In this document: piece by piece, positions 56,444 through 64,000 of the stretch
Position numbering within the stretch: position 1 is the first letter of the stretch
Layout of the letters: each line of letters starts with the position of its first letter
Assembly (NCBI RefSeq): GCF_050587525.1
Contig: NZ_JBOBFT010000004.1
Location: 62,001 to 126,000 of the forward strand
DNA: 64,000 nucleotides
Origin: Plantibacter sp050587525
Lineage (GTDB): Bacteria > Actinomycetota > Actinomycetes > Actinomycetales > Microbacteriaceae
Reading direction: 5' to 3'
Made by a program: the position numbers and the translations under genes
Notes under the pieces: model-generated
Seen by the model: only the letters and a program-made list of their open reading frames with translations
What the model was told of the DNA's origin: nothing
The model's database searches: none

Positions 56444-57402
56444 TCGTAGACCTGCCAGACACCACCACCAGCAAGGTGTCCAAAGCCCTCGTGACCATTC
56501 GGGAGGACGGCGGCGCCGTCGCTCTCGGACGCGTCCTGACCCTCGTGATCTCCACGGCGCTCGGCGCCGAGGAGGAAGCGATCGAGGCGGCCAACGAGGC
56601 GTCGCGCGAGCACCCCATGCGGGTCATCGTGCTGTCGACCGACACGACCGGCACCGCCGGCCAGGTCGGCGACCGCCTCGACGCCCAGATCCGGGTCGGC
56701 GGTGACGCCGGCGCGAGCGAGGTCGTCATCCTCCGCGCCTACGGAGCAGTCGCCGAGAACGAGGAGAGCCTCGTGACCGGTCTGCTCCTGCCCGATGCGC
56801 CCGTCGTGGCGTGGTGGCCGGCCGAGGCGCCCGCGCGCGTCTCCGCTTCGCCCATCGGTCGGATCGCCCAGCGTCGCATCACGGACGCGTCGTCGCACTC
56901 GAACACGCACGAAGCGCTTCGGGCCTTGTCGGAGAACTACGCTCCCGGCGACACCGACTTCGCGTGGACTCGTCTGACGCTGTGGCGGGCCCAGCTCGCC
57001 GCGGTGCTCGATCAGCCGCCGTACGAGCAGGTCACCGCCATCCAGGTGTCCGGAGCGGCCGACTCCCCGTCGACCGAGCTCCTCGCGGCGTGGCTGCAGC
57101 TGCAGTTGCAGGTGCCCGTCACGCACGAGCTCACGATGGCGCACGGTTCGAGCGGCATCCACGGCGTCCGGCTCACGCGGGCTTCCGGGGACGTCGTCCT
57201 CGAACGTCCCGTACCGGACATCGCGACGCTCATCCAGCCGGGTCAGCCGACACACGACCTCTCCCTCCCCCGGCGCAGTCTCCGTGACTGCCTCGCGGAG
57301 GAGCTGAGGACGCTCGACCCCGATCAGCTGTACGGCCAGGTCATCACCGAGGGCCTCCCCGGCCTCGGCGAACCCGTGACACTGCGAGCAAGGACGAACT
57401 GA
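56440..57402 (+). CDS. opcA: Glucose-6-phosphate dehydrogenase assembly protein OpcA
   Basis: 320 residues. LPDTTTSKVSKAL near the start, PVVAWWPAEAP in the middle and TRLTLWRAQLAAVL are typical OpcA features. It stabilises or activates Zwf; no enzyme reaction is assigned. ATG 56440 is preferred over GTG 56428 because it overlaps the zwf stop and has GGAG at a good distance. Its stop overlaps the pgl start by one base (TGATG). Confidence 0.94.
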   Translation: MIVDLPDTTTSKVSKALVTIREDGGAVALGRVLTLVISTALGAEEEAIEAANEASREHPMRVIVLSTDTTGTAGQVGDRLDAQIRVGGDAGASEVVILRAYGAVAENEESLVTGLLLPDAPVVAWWPAEAPARVSASPIGRIAQRRITDASSHSNTHEALRALSENYAPGDTDFAWTRLTLWRAQLAAVLDQPPYEQVTAIQVSGAADSPSTELLAAWLQLQLQVPVTHELTMAHGSSGIHGVRLTRASGDVVLERPVPDIATLIQPGQPTHDLSLPRRSLRDCLAEELRTLDPDQLYGQVITEGLPGLGEPVTLRARTN

Positions 57403-58172
57403 TGGCGACCGAACGACGTGTACTCGTCTACCCCGATCGTGACCAGCTCACGGTCGCCGTTGCGAAACGGTTCCTTTCGCGGACGCGTGAGCTCCTCGAA
57501 GGACAGGACGTCGTACACGTCGTTCTGACCGGCGGCACAGTCGGTATCGGCACCCTTGAGGCGGTGCGTGCGTCGAAGGACCTGAAGAAGGTCGACTTCT
57601 CCCGCGTGCACTTCTGGTGGGGCGACGAGCGATGGGTCGGGCGCGCGGACCCGGAGCGCAATGAGCTCCAGGCCCGCGTGGCCCTCCTCGACGACCTCGA
57701 CGTGCCGGCGGAGAACATCCACGCATTCCCCGCGTCCGACGACGGCATCGAACTCGATGCCGCAGCAGAGGTCTACGCTGCGGAACTGAAGTCGTTCGCA
57801 CCGGAGGGCCACGACCTCCCCCGATTCGACATCACGTTCCTCGGTGTCGGCCCGGACGGCCACGTCGCCTCGCTCTTCCCCGAACGTCGCGAGATCACCG
57901 TGACCGAAGGAACCGTCGTACCGGTGCGCCAGTCCCCCAAGCCTCCTGCGGAGCGCTTGAGCCTGACGCGCGGCGCGATCAACTCCTCGGTCCGCGTGTG
58001 GCTCGTCCTCGCGGGCGCGGACAAGGCGTCGGCCCTCGGGCTGGCACTCGCCGGCGCAAGCTTCAACGAGGTGCCCGCCGCGGGCGCCAAGGGCAAGAAG
58101 CGCACGGTGTTCTTCGTGGACCAGGCCGCTGCGGCCGAGGTCCCGGACTCCCTCATCCTGCCGGAGTATTGA
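57402..58172 (+). CDS. pgl: 6-phosphogluconolactonase
   Basis: 256-residue SOL/DevB-type lactonase, second step of the oxidative pentose phosphate pathway. VVLTGGTVGIG is the phosphate-binding loop, WWGDERWV and LGVGPDGHVASLFP are family motifs. Last gene of the tkt-tal-pgi-zwf-opcA-pgl operon, ending before a strong hairpin. Confidence 0.95.
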   Translation: MATERRVLVYPDRDQLTVAVAKRFLSRTRELLEGQDVVHVVLTGGTVGIGTLEAVRASKDLKKVDFSRVHFWWGDERWVGRADPERNELQARVALLDDLDVPAENIHAFPASDDGIELDAAAEVYAAELKSFAPEGHDLPRFDITFLGVGPDGHVASLFPERREITVTEGTVVPVRQSPKPPAERLSLTRGAINSSVRVWLVLAGADKASALGLALAGASFNEVPAAGAKGKKRTVFFVDQAAAAEVPDSLILPEY

Positions 58173-58197
58173 TCTGCGGATCAGCACAGCTGCACGA

Positions 58198-58239
58198 CAC
58201 AGAAGAGGCCGTTCCCGATCGGGAACGGCCTCTTCTGTG
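58198..58239. terminator. Two-way terminator between pgl and rbpA
   Basis: A perfect 19-base stem (58198-58216 with 58221-58239) around GATC; the whole element is palindromic. It lies 25 bases after the pgl stop and 20 bases beyond the rbpA stop on the other strand. Confidence 0.9.
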
Positions 58240-58259
58240 TTGTGCTGAGAATCTGTCGC

Positions 58260-58637
58260 TTACGCCTTCTTGGCCGCAGCGGCAGCGGTGCCACGACGGG
58301 CACGCAGCTGCTGGAGCGCCTCTTCGAGGAGGGTTTCAGCCTCTTCCTCGGAGCGACGTTCCTTCACGTATGCGAGGTGCGTCTTGTAGGGTTCGAGCTT
58401 CGAGACCTCCGGCGGGTTCTCCTTGTCGCGACCGGCGGGCAGACCCGAGGTCGGGCAGTCGATCGTCTCGGGGATCTCCTCGTTCGGCACGTTGGCTGCG
58501 AAGTACCGTACGGTCTCGTTGCCCAGTGCGTCCCAGTAGGACACCGCGATGCGGTCGGCGTGGTAGCCGTGGTCCTGCTCTCCCATGGGGCCGGCGCCAA
58601 CGCGCGAACCCCGGATGGCGCTTCCGCCAGATGCCAT
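58260..58637 (-). CDS. rbpA: RNA polymerase-binding protein RbpA
   Basis: 125-residue actinobacteria-only transcription factor that helps the main sigma factor open promoters. Core residues include IRGSRVGAGPM, RYFAANVPNEEIPETIDCP and the C-terminal sigma-binding helix region KLEPYKTHLAYVKERR. Ala/Lys-rich tail. ATG 58637 has AAGGAAG upstream. Confidence 0.96.
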   Translation of the reverse strand: MASGGSAIRGSRVGAGPMGEQDHGYHADRIAVSYWDALGNETVRYFAANVPNEEIPETIDCPTSGLPAGRDKENPPEVSKLEPYKTHLAYVKERRSEEEAETLLEEALQQLRARRGTAAAAAKKA

Positions 58638-58704
58638 TGTGTCTTCCTTCTGTACTGGTGCCTGTGCTGCGGCCGGTGCGGCCCGATCGCTCGGGCCCAC
58701 GGGC

Positions 58705-58953
58705 TTAGGACGCGGTGAACTTCGTGAGCAGACCGATCACGACGATGCAGGTCCCCCACGTGAGGCCGAGGATGACGGTGAATCGGTTCAAGTTCCGTTC
58801 CGCGACGCCCGATGAGCCGAGGTTGCTGGACATCCCGCCGCCGAACATGTCGGACAGACCTCCGCCACGACCCTTGTGCAGCAGGATCAGGAAGGTGAGC
58901 AGGAGGCTGGTGATGCCGAGCAACACCTGCAAGATGACCTGGAGAATCTCCAC
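58705..58953 (-). CDS. secG: Protein translocase subunit SecG
   Basis: 82-residue small subunit of the SecYEG channel. Two hydrophobic helices flank the GRGGGLSDMFGGG loop typical of SecG. It lies downstream of tpiA, from which a hairpin separates it, and 67 bases upstream of rbpA. Confidence 0.94.
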   Translation of the reverse strand: MEILQVILQVLLGITSLLLTFLILLHKGRGGGLSDMFGGGMSSNLGSSGVAERNLNRFTVILGLTWGTCIVVIGLLTKFTAS

Positions 58954-59009
58954 GTGGGACCTTTCAATTCGCGTTCAGAGAGGCTGAACCGTCGTCAAGT
59001 ATACCTCGA

Positions 59010-59054
59010 CCCTCCAACGGAGCCATGCCCGACAGGCTCGGCTCCGTTGGAGGG
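59010..59054 (-). terminator. Hairpin between tpiA and secG
   Basis: CCCTCCAACGGAGCC (59010-59024) pairs perfectly with 59040-59054 around a 15-base loop, 19 bases beyond the tpiA stop. It may reduce read-through into secG. Confidence 0.75.
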
Positions 59055-59073
59055 TTCGTGAGGGTGCGGCCGC

Positions 59074-59877
59074 TTAGAGGCCGACGTGCTTCTCGAAGCG
59101 TGCGATTCCGGCGAATTCGTCCGCCTGGAGGCTCGCGCCGCCGACGAGGGCGCCGTCGACGTCGGGCTGCTTCATGAAGCCGGCGATGTTGACCGCCTTC
59201 ACGGAGCCGCCGTAGAGGATCCGGGTCTTTTGTGCGACGTCATCGCCGAGGATCTCCGCGATCGCTGTGCGCAGTGCGGCCGCGACCTGCTGAGCCTGCT
59301 CCGGCATCGCCGCCTGGCCGGAACCGATCGCCCACACGGGCTCGTACGCGACGACGATGTCCGCCGCGGTGTCGACGCCTTCGAGTGCCGCCTTGAGCTG
59401 CGCGACGGGGACGGCGCTCGGACCGTGCGTCTCCAGGTCCTCGGCGGTCTCGCCGATGCAGATGATCGGGACGATGCCGTGGCGGATGGCCGCCTTGACC
59501 TTCGCTGCGACGACCTCGTCGGTCTCGTTGTGCAGAGTGCGTCGTTCGGAGTGGCCGACGAGCACGTAGCTGCACTCGAGCTTCGCGAGGAACGCGCCGG
59601 AGATCTCGCCCGTGTAGGCGCCCGAGTCGTGCTGCGACAGGTCCTGGCCGCCGAAGCGGAGCTGGAGTTTGTCGGCCGAGATGAGCGTCTGCACCGAACG
59701 GAGGTCGGTGAACGGCGGGAACACGGCGACCTCGGCGGAGGCGTAGTCGTGCTTCGCGTCCTTGAGGGTCCAGTCCAGCTTCTGGACGAGTGCGATCGCC
59801 TGGAAGTGGTCGAGGTTCATCTTCCAGTTGCCGGCGATGAGCGGGACCCGCCCGTGCCGTGCGCCTACTGCTGCCAT
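59074..59877 (-). CDS. tpiA: Triosephosphate isomerase
   Basis: 267-residue TIM-barrel enzyme of glycolysis. AGNWKMN, LVGHSERRTL and AYEPVWAIGSG (catalytic Glu) are present. ATG 59877 has a strong GGAGG site inside the end of pgk and gives a 13-base overlap with that gene, so the two are likely coupled. Confidence 0.96.
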   Translation of the reverse strand: MAAVGARHGRVPLIAGNWKMNLDHFQAIALVQKLDWTLKDAKHDYASAEVAVFPPFTDLRSVQTLISADKLQLRFGGQDLSQHDSGAYTGEISGAFLAKLECSYVLVGHSERRTLHNETDEVVAAKVKAAIRHGIVPIICIGETAEDLETHGPSAVPVAQLKAALEGVDTAADIVVAYEPVWAIGSGQAAMPEQAQQVAAALRTAIAEILGDDVAQKTRILYGGSVKAVNIAGFMKQPDVDGALVGGASLQADEFAGIARFEKHVGL

Positions 59878-61082
59878 CCGAGGACCTCCAGTCCTGGCAG
59901 ACGCTTGCCCTCGAGGAACTCGAGGCTGGCGCCGCCGCCGGTAGAAATGTGGCCGAACTGGCCGTCGGTGAAGCCGAGTGCTCGCACCGCTGCTGCTGAG
60001 TCACCGCCACCGACGACGCTGAGGCCGTCGGTGTGGGTGAGTGCTTCTGCGAGCGTCTTCGTCCCCGCCGCGAACGGCTCGAGCTCGAAGACGCCCATGG
60101 GGCCGTTCCAGAACACCGTCTTGGAATCGCGCACGATCGCGGCGAAGGCTTCCGCCGTCTCCGGACCGATGTCGAGGCCGAGGCCGGATGCGCCGAACGG
60201 GGTGTCCTCGATGGCGTCGGCCGCGCGCACGACGTGCTCCGCGTCCGCACCGAACTTCGAGGCGACGACGACGTCCGTGGGGAGGACGATCTTGACCCCG
60301 AGTTCCTCCGCCTTGGCGAGGTACCCGAGGACGGTGTCGATCTGGTCGGCTTCGAGGAGGCTCGACGCGACCTTGTAGCCCTTGGCTGCGAGGAAGGTGA
60401 AGAGCATGCCGCCACCGATGAGGAGCGCGTCGACGCGCGGGAGCAGGTGTCCGATGACGCCGAGCTTGTCCGAGACCTTGGAACCTCCGAGGACGACCGT
60501 GTACGGACGCTCCGGGTTCTCCGTCAGCCGGTCGAGGACTTCGAGCTCGGTCGCGATGAGGTGACCGGCAGCGCTCGGGAGGAGGCCCTCGAGCTCATAG
60601 ACGCTCGCCTGCTTGCGGTGGACGACGCCGAACCCGTCGGAGACGACGACGTCGCCGAACGCGGCGAGCTTCGCGGCGAACGCGGAACGCTCTTCGGCGT
60701 CCTTGCTCGTCTCGCCCGGGTTGAACCGGAGGTTCTCGAGGAGGACGACGTCGCCGTCCTCGAGGGCGGCGACCGCATCGGTCGCTGCGCTGCCGACGGT
60801 GTCGGCGGCGAAGGTGACGGGCTTGCCGAGGAGCTCGCTCAGGCGCTGGGCGACCGGCGCGAGGCTGTACTTGGCGTCGGGCGCGCCGTCCGGGCGGCCG
60901 AGGTGGGAGACGATGACCACTCTGGCGCCCTGATTGATGAGGGCGTTCAGGGTGGGGAGTGCCGCGCGCACGCGGCCGTCGTCGGTGATGACGCCGTCCT
61001 TCAGAGGGACGTTCAAGTCAAGACGGACAACGGCGCGCTTGCCCGCGAGCGAACCGAGTGATTCGAGCGTGCGAAGTGCCAT
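59865..61082 (-). CDS. pgk: Phosphoglycerate kinase
   Basis: 405-residue glycolytic kinase. RLDLNVPLKDG, VVSDGFGVVHR and VVGGGDSAAAV are family motifs. ATG 61082 with GAGG close upstream; the frame is open to 61148 but those codons cover the leader after the gapA terminator. A 13-base overlap couples it to tpiA. Confidence 0.96.
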   Translation of the reverse strand: MALRTLESLGSLAGKRAVVRLDLNVPLKDGVITDDGRVRAALPTLNALINQGARVVIVSHLGRPDGAPDAKYSLAPVAQRLSELLGKPVTFAADTVGSAATDAVAALEDGDVVLLENLRFNPGETSKDAEERSAFAAKLAAFGDVVVSDGFGVVHRKQASVYELEGLLPSAAGHLIATELEVLDRLTENPERPYTVVLGGSKVSDKLGVIGHLLPRVDALLIGGGMLFTFLAAKGYKVASSLLEADQIDTVLGYLAKAEELGVKIVLPTDVVVASKFGADAEHVVRAADAIEDTPFGASGLGLDIGPETAEAFAAIVRDSKTVFWNGPMGVFELEPFAAGTKTLAEALTHTDGLSVVGGGDSAAAVRALGFTDGQFGHISTGGGASLEFLEGKRLPGLEVLGWQQ

Positions 61083-61128
61083 AACCTCTTCTGTCTTCAG
61101 ATGGGTGGTGGGGCTGGAGGGTGAAACT

Positions 61129-61167
61129 GAGTCAGGCGCACTGAACACGGTTCAGTGCGCCTGACTC
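61129..61167 (-). terminator. Terminator or attenuator between gapA and pgk
   Basis: A perfect 18-base stem (61129-61146 with 61150-61167) with an ACG loop begins 14 bases beyond the gapA stop. It probably sets a lower level of pgk-tpiA read-through than of gapA. Confidence 0.85.
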
Positions 61168-61180
61168 ATACGACGGTGAC

Positions 61181-62188
<1,008 letters not shown>

Positions 62189-62250
62189 AGATGACTCCTG
62201 ATACTGGGGCGCGATGGCGCAGTTGTACGGATGCTCGAGTGAGCGGGGAA

Positions 62251-62281
62251 GGTTGTCCCGGACCGTGGGCCCGGGACAACC
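62251..62281 (-). terminator. Hairpin after sodA
   Basis: GGTTGTCCCGG (62251-62261) pairs with CCGGGACAACC (62271-62281), a perfect 11-base stem eight bases beyond the sodA stop. Confidence 0.75.
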
Positions 62282-62288
62282 CTGTCAC

Positions 62289-62915
62289 TTACGACAGTAC
62301 CAGCAGGCCGCTGGTCTGTGCTCGCGCGACCTCGAAGCGGGCCTGGACATCGGCCCAGTTCACGATGTTCCAGAACGCCTTGACGTAGTCGGCGCGGACG
62401 TTCTTGTAGTCGAGGTAGTAGGCGTGCTCCCAGACGTCGAGCAGCAGCAGGGGGACGGTTCCGGCGGGGAAGTTGCCCTGCTGGTCGAAGAACTGCTGGA
62501 TGTTGATGCGCTGGCCGAGGGTGTCCCACGTGAGCGCGGCCCAGCCGGAGCCCTGGACGCCGAGGGCGGCGGCAGTGAAGTGCGCCTGGAACTTGTCGAA
62601 GGAGCCGAAGTACTCGTCGACCGCGGACTCGAGCTCGCCAGTGGGCTTGTCGCCGCCGTCCGGGGAGAGGTTGTTCCACCAGATGGTGTGGTTGACGTGA
62701 CCGCCGAGGTTGAACGCGAGGTCCTTCTCGAGCTTGTTGACGTTCGTGAAGTCGTTCGCGTATCGAGCCTCGGCGAGCTTGTCGAGCGCGGTGTTTGCAC
62801 CGGCGACGTACGCTGCGTGGTGCTTGTCGTGGTGGAGTTCCGTGATCGCTGCGCTGATGTGCGGTTCCAGCGAGCTGTAGTCGTACGGAAGTTCGGGCAG
62901 GGTGTAGACAGCCAT
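62289..62915 (-). CDS. sodA: Superoxide dismutase, Mn/Fe type
   Basis: 208-residue dismutase. Metal ligands are in LPYDYSSLEPHIS, LGGHVNHTIWW and the DVWEHAYYLDY motif. GGHVNHTIWWNNL and GSGWAAL support the Mn/Fe family; which metal cannot be told. ATG 62915 has GAGGAG eight bases before it. No export signal, so cytoplasmic. Confidence 0.95.
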   Translation of the reverse strand: MAVYTLPELPYDYSSLEPHISAAITELHHDKHHAAYVAGANTALDKLAEARYANDFTNVNKLEKDLAFNLGGHVNHTIWWNNLSPDGGDKPTGELESAVDEYFGSFDKFQAHFTAAALGVQGSGWAALTWDTLGQRINIQQFFDQQGNFPAGTVPLLLLDVWEHAYYLDYKNVRADYVKAFWNIVNWADVQARFEVARAQTSGLLVLS

Positions 62916-63102
62916 TCGTGTGATCTCCTCGAATCGTGCCGTGCACGGTCTGCGCACGGCTCTGAGCATCAGGCCCAGTCTAGTGAGACGAGTCCTTCAC
63001 GGCCCGGGGTTCTCCCCCAGATGACGAATGGCTACACTCCGTTCGCCGGCCGGTCACCGAGCGCTGCTGTGTTCGGCGCGTGCGACCGGTCGGCGACGTG
63101 CG

Positions 63103-64000
63103 TCACACCTCGTCGAAGTCAGCGGGCAGGTTCGCGTCGGTTCCCGGGATGCCGAGGTCGGAGGCGTGCTTGTCGGCCATCGCGAGGAGGCGGCGGATGC
63201 GACCGGCGATCGCGTCCTTCGTCATGGGCGGGTCGGCGAAGTGGCCGAGCTCGTCGAGGCTCGCCTCGCGGTGGTCGAGGCGCAGGCGGCCGGCGTAGCG
63301 CAGGTGCTCCGGCACCTCGTCGCCGAGGATCTCGAGCGCCCGGTCGACGCGGGCGCAGGCGGCGACGGCGGCCTGCGCGGAGCGGCGGAGGTTGGCGTCG
63401 TCGAAGTTGACGAGGCGGTTGGCGGTCGCACGGACCTCCTTGCGCTGGCGCATCTCCTCCCACGAGGTGACGGTCGCGGTCGCGCCCATGAGCGTCAGCA
63501 TGCCGCTGATCGCATCGCCCTCACGGATGACGACGCGGTGGACGCCGCGCACTTCACGTGCTTTCGCGGGGACGCCGATGCGCCCTGCCGCGCCGACGAG
63601 CGCCATCGCGGACTCGTTGCCGGGGCACACGACGTCGAGCGATGCCGACCGGCCGGGGTCGGTCAGTGAGCCCGTCGCGAGGAAGGCACCGCGCCAGACG
63701 GCCGCGAGTTCGTCGCGGGAGCCGGTCGTGAGGCGGTTCGGGAGGCCGCGGACCGCACGACGACGCGCGTCGAGGAGGCCGGTCTGGCGTGCAAGCGTCT
63801 CGCCGCCCTCGATCACGCGGACGACGAAGACGGCGGGTTTTCCGGAGGTGCCCGGATTCTGGACGAGGATCTCGCTACGGATGCCGTAGAGCTCGCCGAT
63901 GTCGCGGCGGACGCGCTGCGCGAGCGCCGGGCTGTCCAGTTCGGCTTCGATGGCGACACGACCGGAGATCGTGTGGAGTCCGCCGGAGAACCGGAGCAGT
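63103..64000 (-). CDS. whiA: DNA-binding protein WhiA, 5' part beyond the window edge
   Basis: Actinobacterial and firmicute regulator; 298 residues of the C-terminal and middle parts are present. The LAGLIDADG-like domain near the edge (RFSGGLHTISGR) is followed by the C-terminal helix-turn-helix (about the last 100 residues, LRYAGRLRLDHREASLDEL). In Streptomyces it controls sporulation with WhiB; in other genera it acts on cell division. The start lies beyond 64000. Confidence 0.93.
   Translation of the reverse strand, partial: LLRFSGGLHTISGRVAIEAELDSPALAQRVRRDIGELYGIRSEILVQNPGTSGKPAVFVVRVIEGGETLARQTGLLDARRRAVRGLPNRLTTGSRDELAAVWRGAFLATGSLTDPGRSASLDVVCPGNESAMALVGAAGRIGVPAKAREVRGVHRVVIREGDAISGMLTLMGATATVTSWEEMRQRKEVRATANRLVNFDDANLRRSAQAAVAACARVDRALEILGDEVPEHLRYAGRLRLDHREASLDELGHFADPPMTKDAIAGRIRRLLAMADKHASDLGIPGTDANLPADFDEV

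Overview
The window looks like a high-GC actinobacterial chromosome, most likely from the family Microbacteriaceae (order Micrococcales). The evidence is direct marker genes: mycothiol ligase mshC, the RNA polymerase partner rbpA, opcA beside zwf, whiA, the pafB/pafC pair, an actinobacterial glgM-type glycosyltransferase and a SUF-only iron-sulfur operon. An intergenic palindrome of the CTTCGACAGGCTCAG type also fits this group. Genus and species cannot be fixed from the sequence alone.

Layout. 1-10.1 kb, minus strand: lnt (cut by the left edge), a HelY-like helicase, tatC, tatA, pafC, pafB, an FKBP lipoprotein, trmI and a HAD phosphatase. This order matches the mycobacterial helY-tatC-tatA-pafC-pafB block, but the Pup-proteasome genes that lie between pafB and trmI in mycobacteria are not here. 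10.1-18 kb: a PAC2 protein, mshC, uppP, an M20 hydrolase, tRNA-Leu(GAG), an SF2 helicase and a GDSL hydrolase. 18-25 kb: a palindromic repeat, a D,D-carboxypeptidase, an RNA 2'-O-methyltransferase, a sirtuin, an alpha/beta hydrolase, trehalose synthase and a DEDDh exonuclease. 25-29.5 kb: zinc-free ribosomal protein L31, an ABC ATPase, and the divergent alpha-glucan genes glgM and glgC with serB coupled to glgC.

29.5-34.4 kb is the only clearly accessory stretch. It has a two-gene cassette (secreted protein plus small membrane protein) behind an AT-rich leader, a large LAXTG-anchored surface protein with two lamin-tail-like domains, and an unknown 8-helix membrane protein. 34.6-40.7 kb: fabG, DUF3099, a small Cys/His protein, SURF1, an APH-like kinase, an ABC-F ATPase and a MalY-type C-S lyase.

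40.8-50 kb: the SUF operon (sufB, sufD, Rieske ferredoxin, sufC, sufT-like), then heme A synthesis (ctaA, ctaB) around a second Ski2-like helicase. 50-58.2 kb: the pentose phosphate operon tkt-tal-pgi-zwf-opcA-pgl. 58.2-64 kb: rbpA, secG, tpiA, pgk, gapA, sodA and whiA (cut by the right edge). Together the last two blocks join the oxidative pentose phosphate pathway to lower glycolysis.

Most neighbouring genes on one strand overlap by 1-8 bases (ATGA, GTGA, TAATG, TAGTG or TGATG), so translational coupling is common. Many gene ends carry long perfect hairpins that lack a clear U-tract. I saw no insertion sequence, prophage, CRISPR array or rRNA. No complete undescribed system stands out. The best candidates for new biology are the 29.6-30.6 kb cassette, the LAXTG surface protein and the small Cys/His protein before SURF1.
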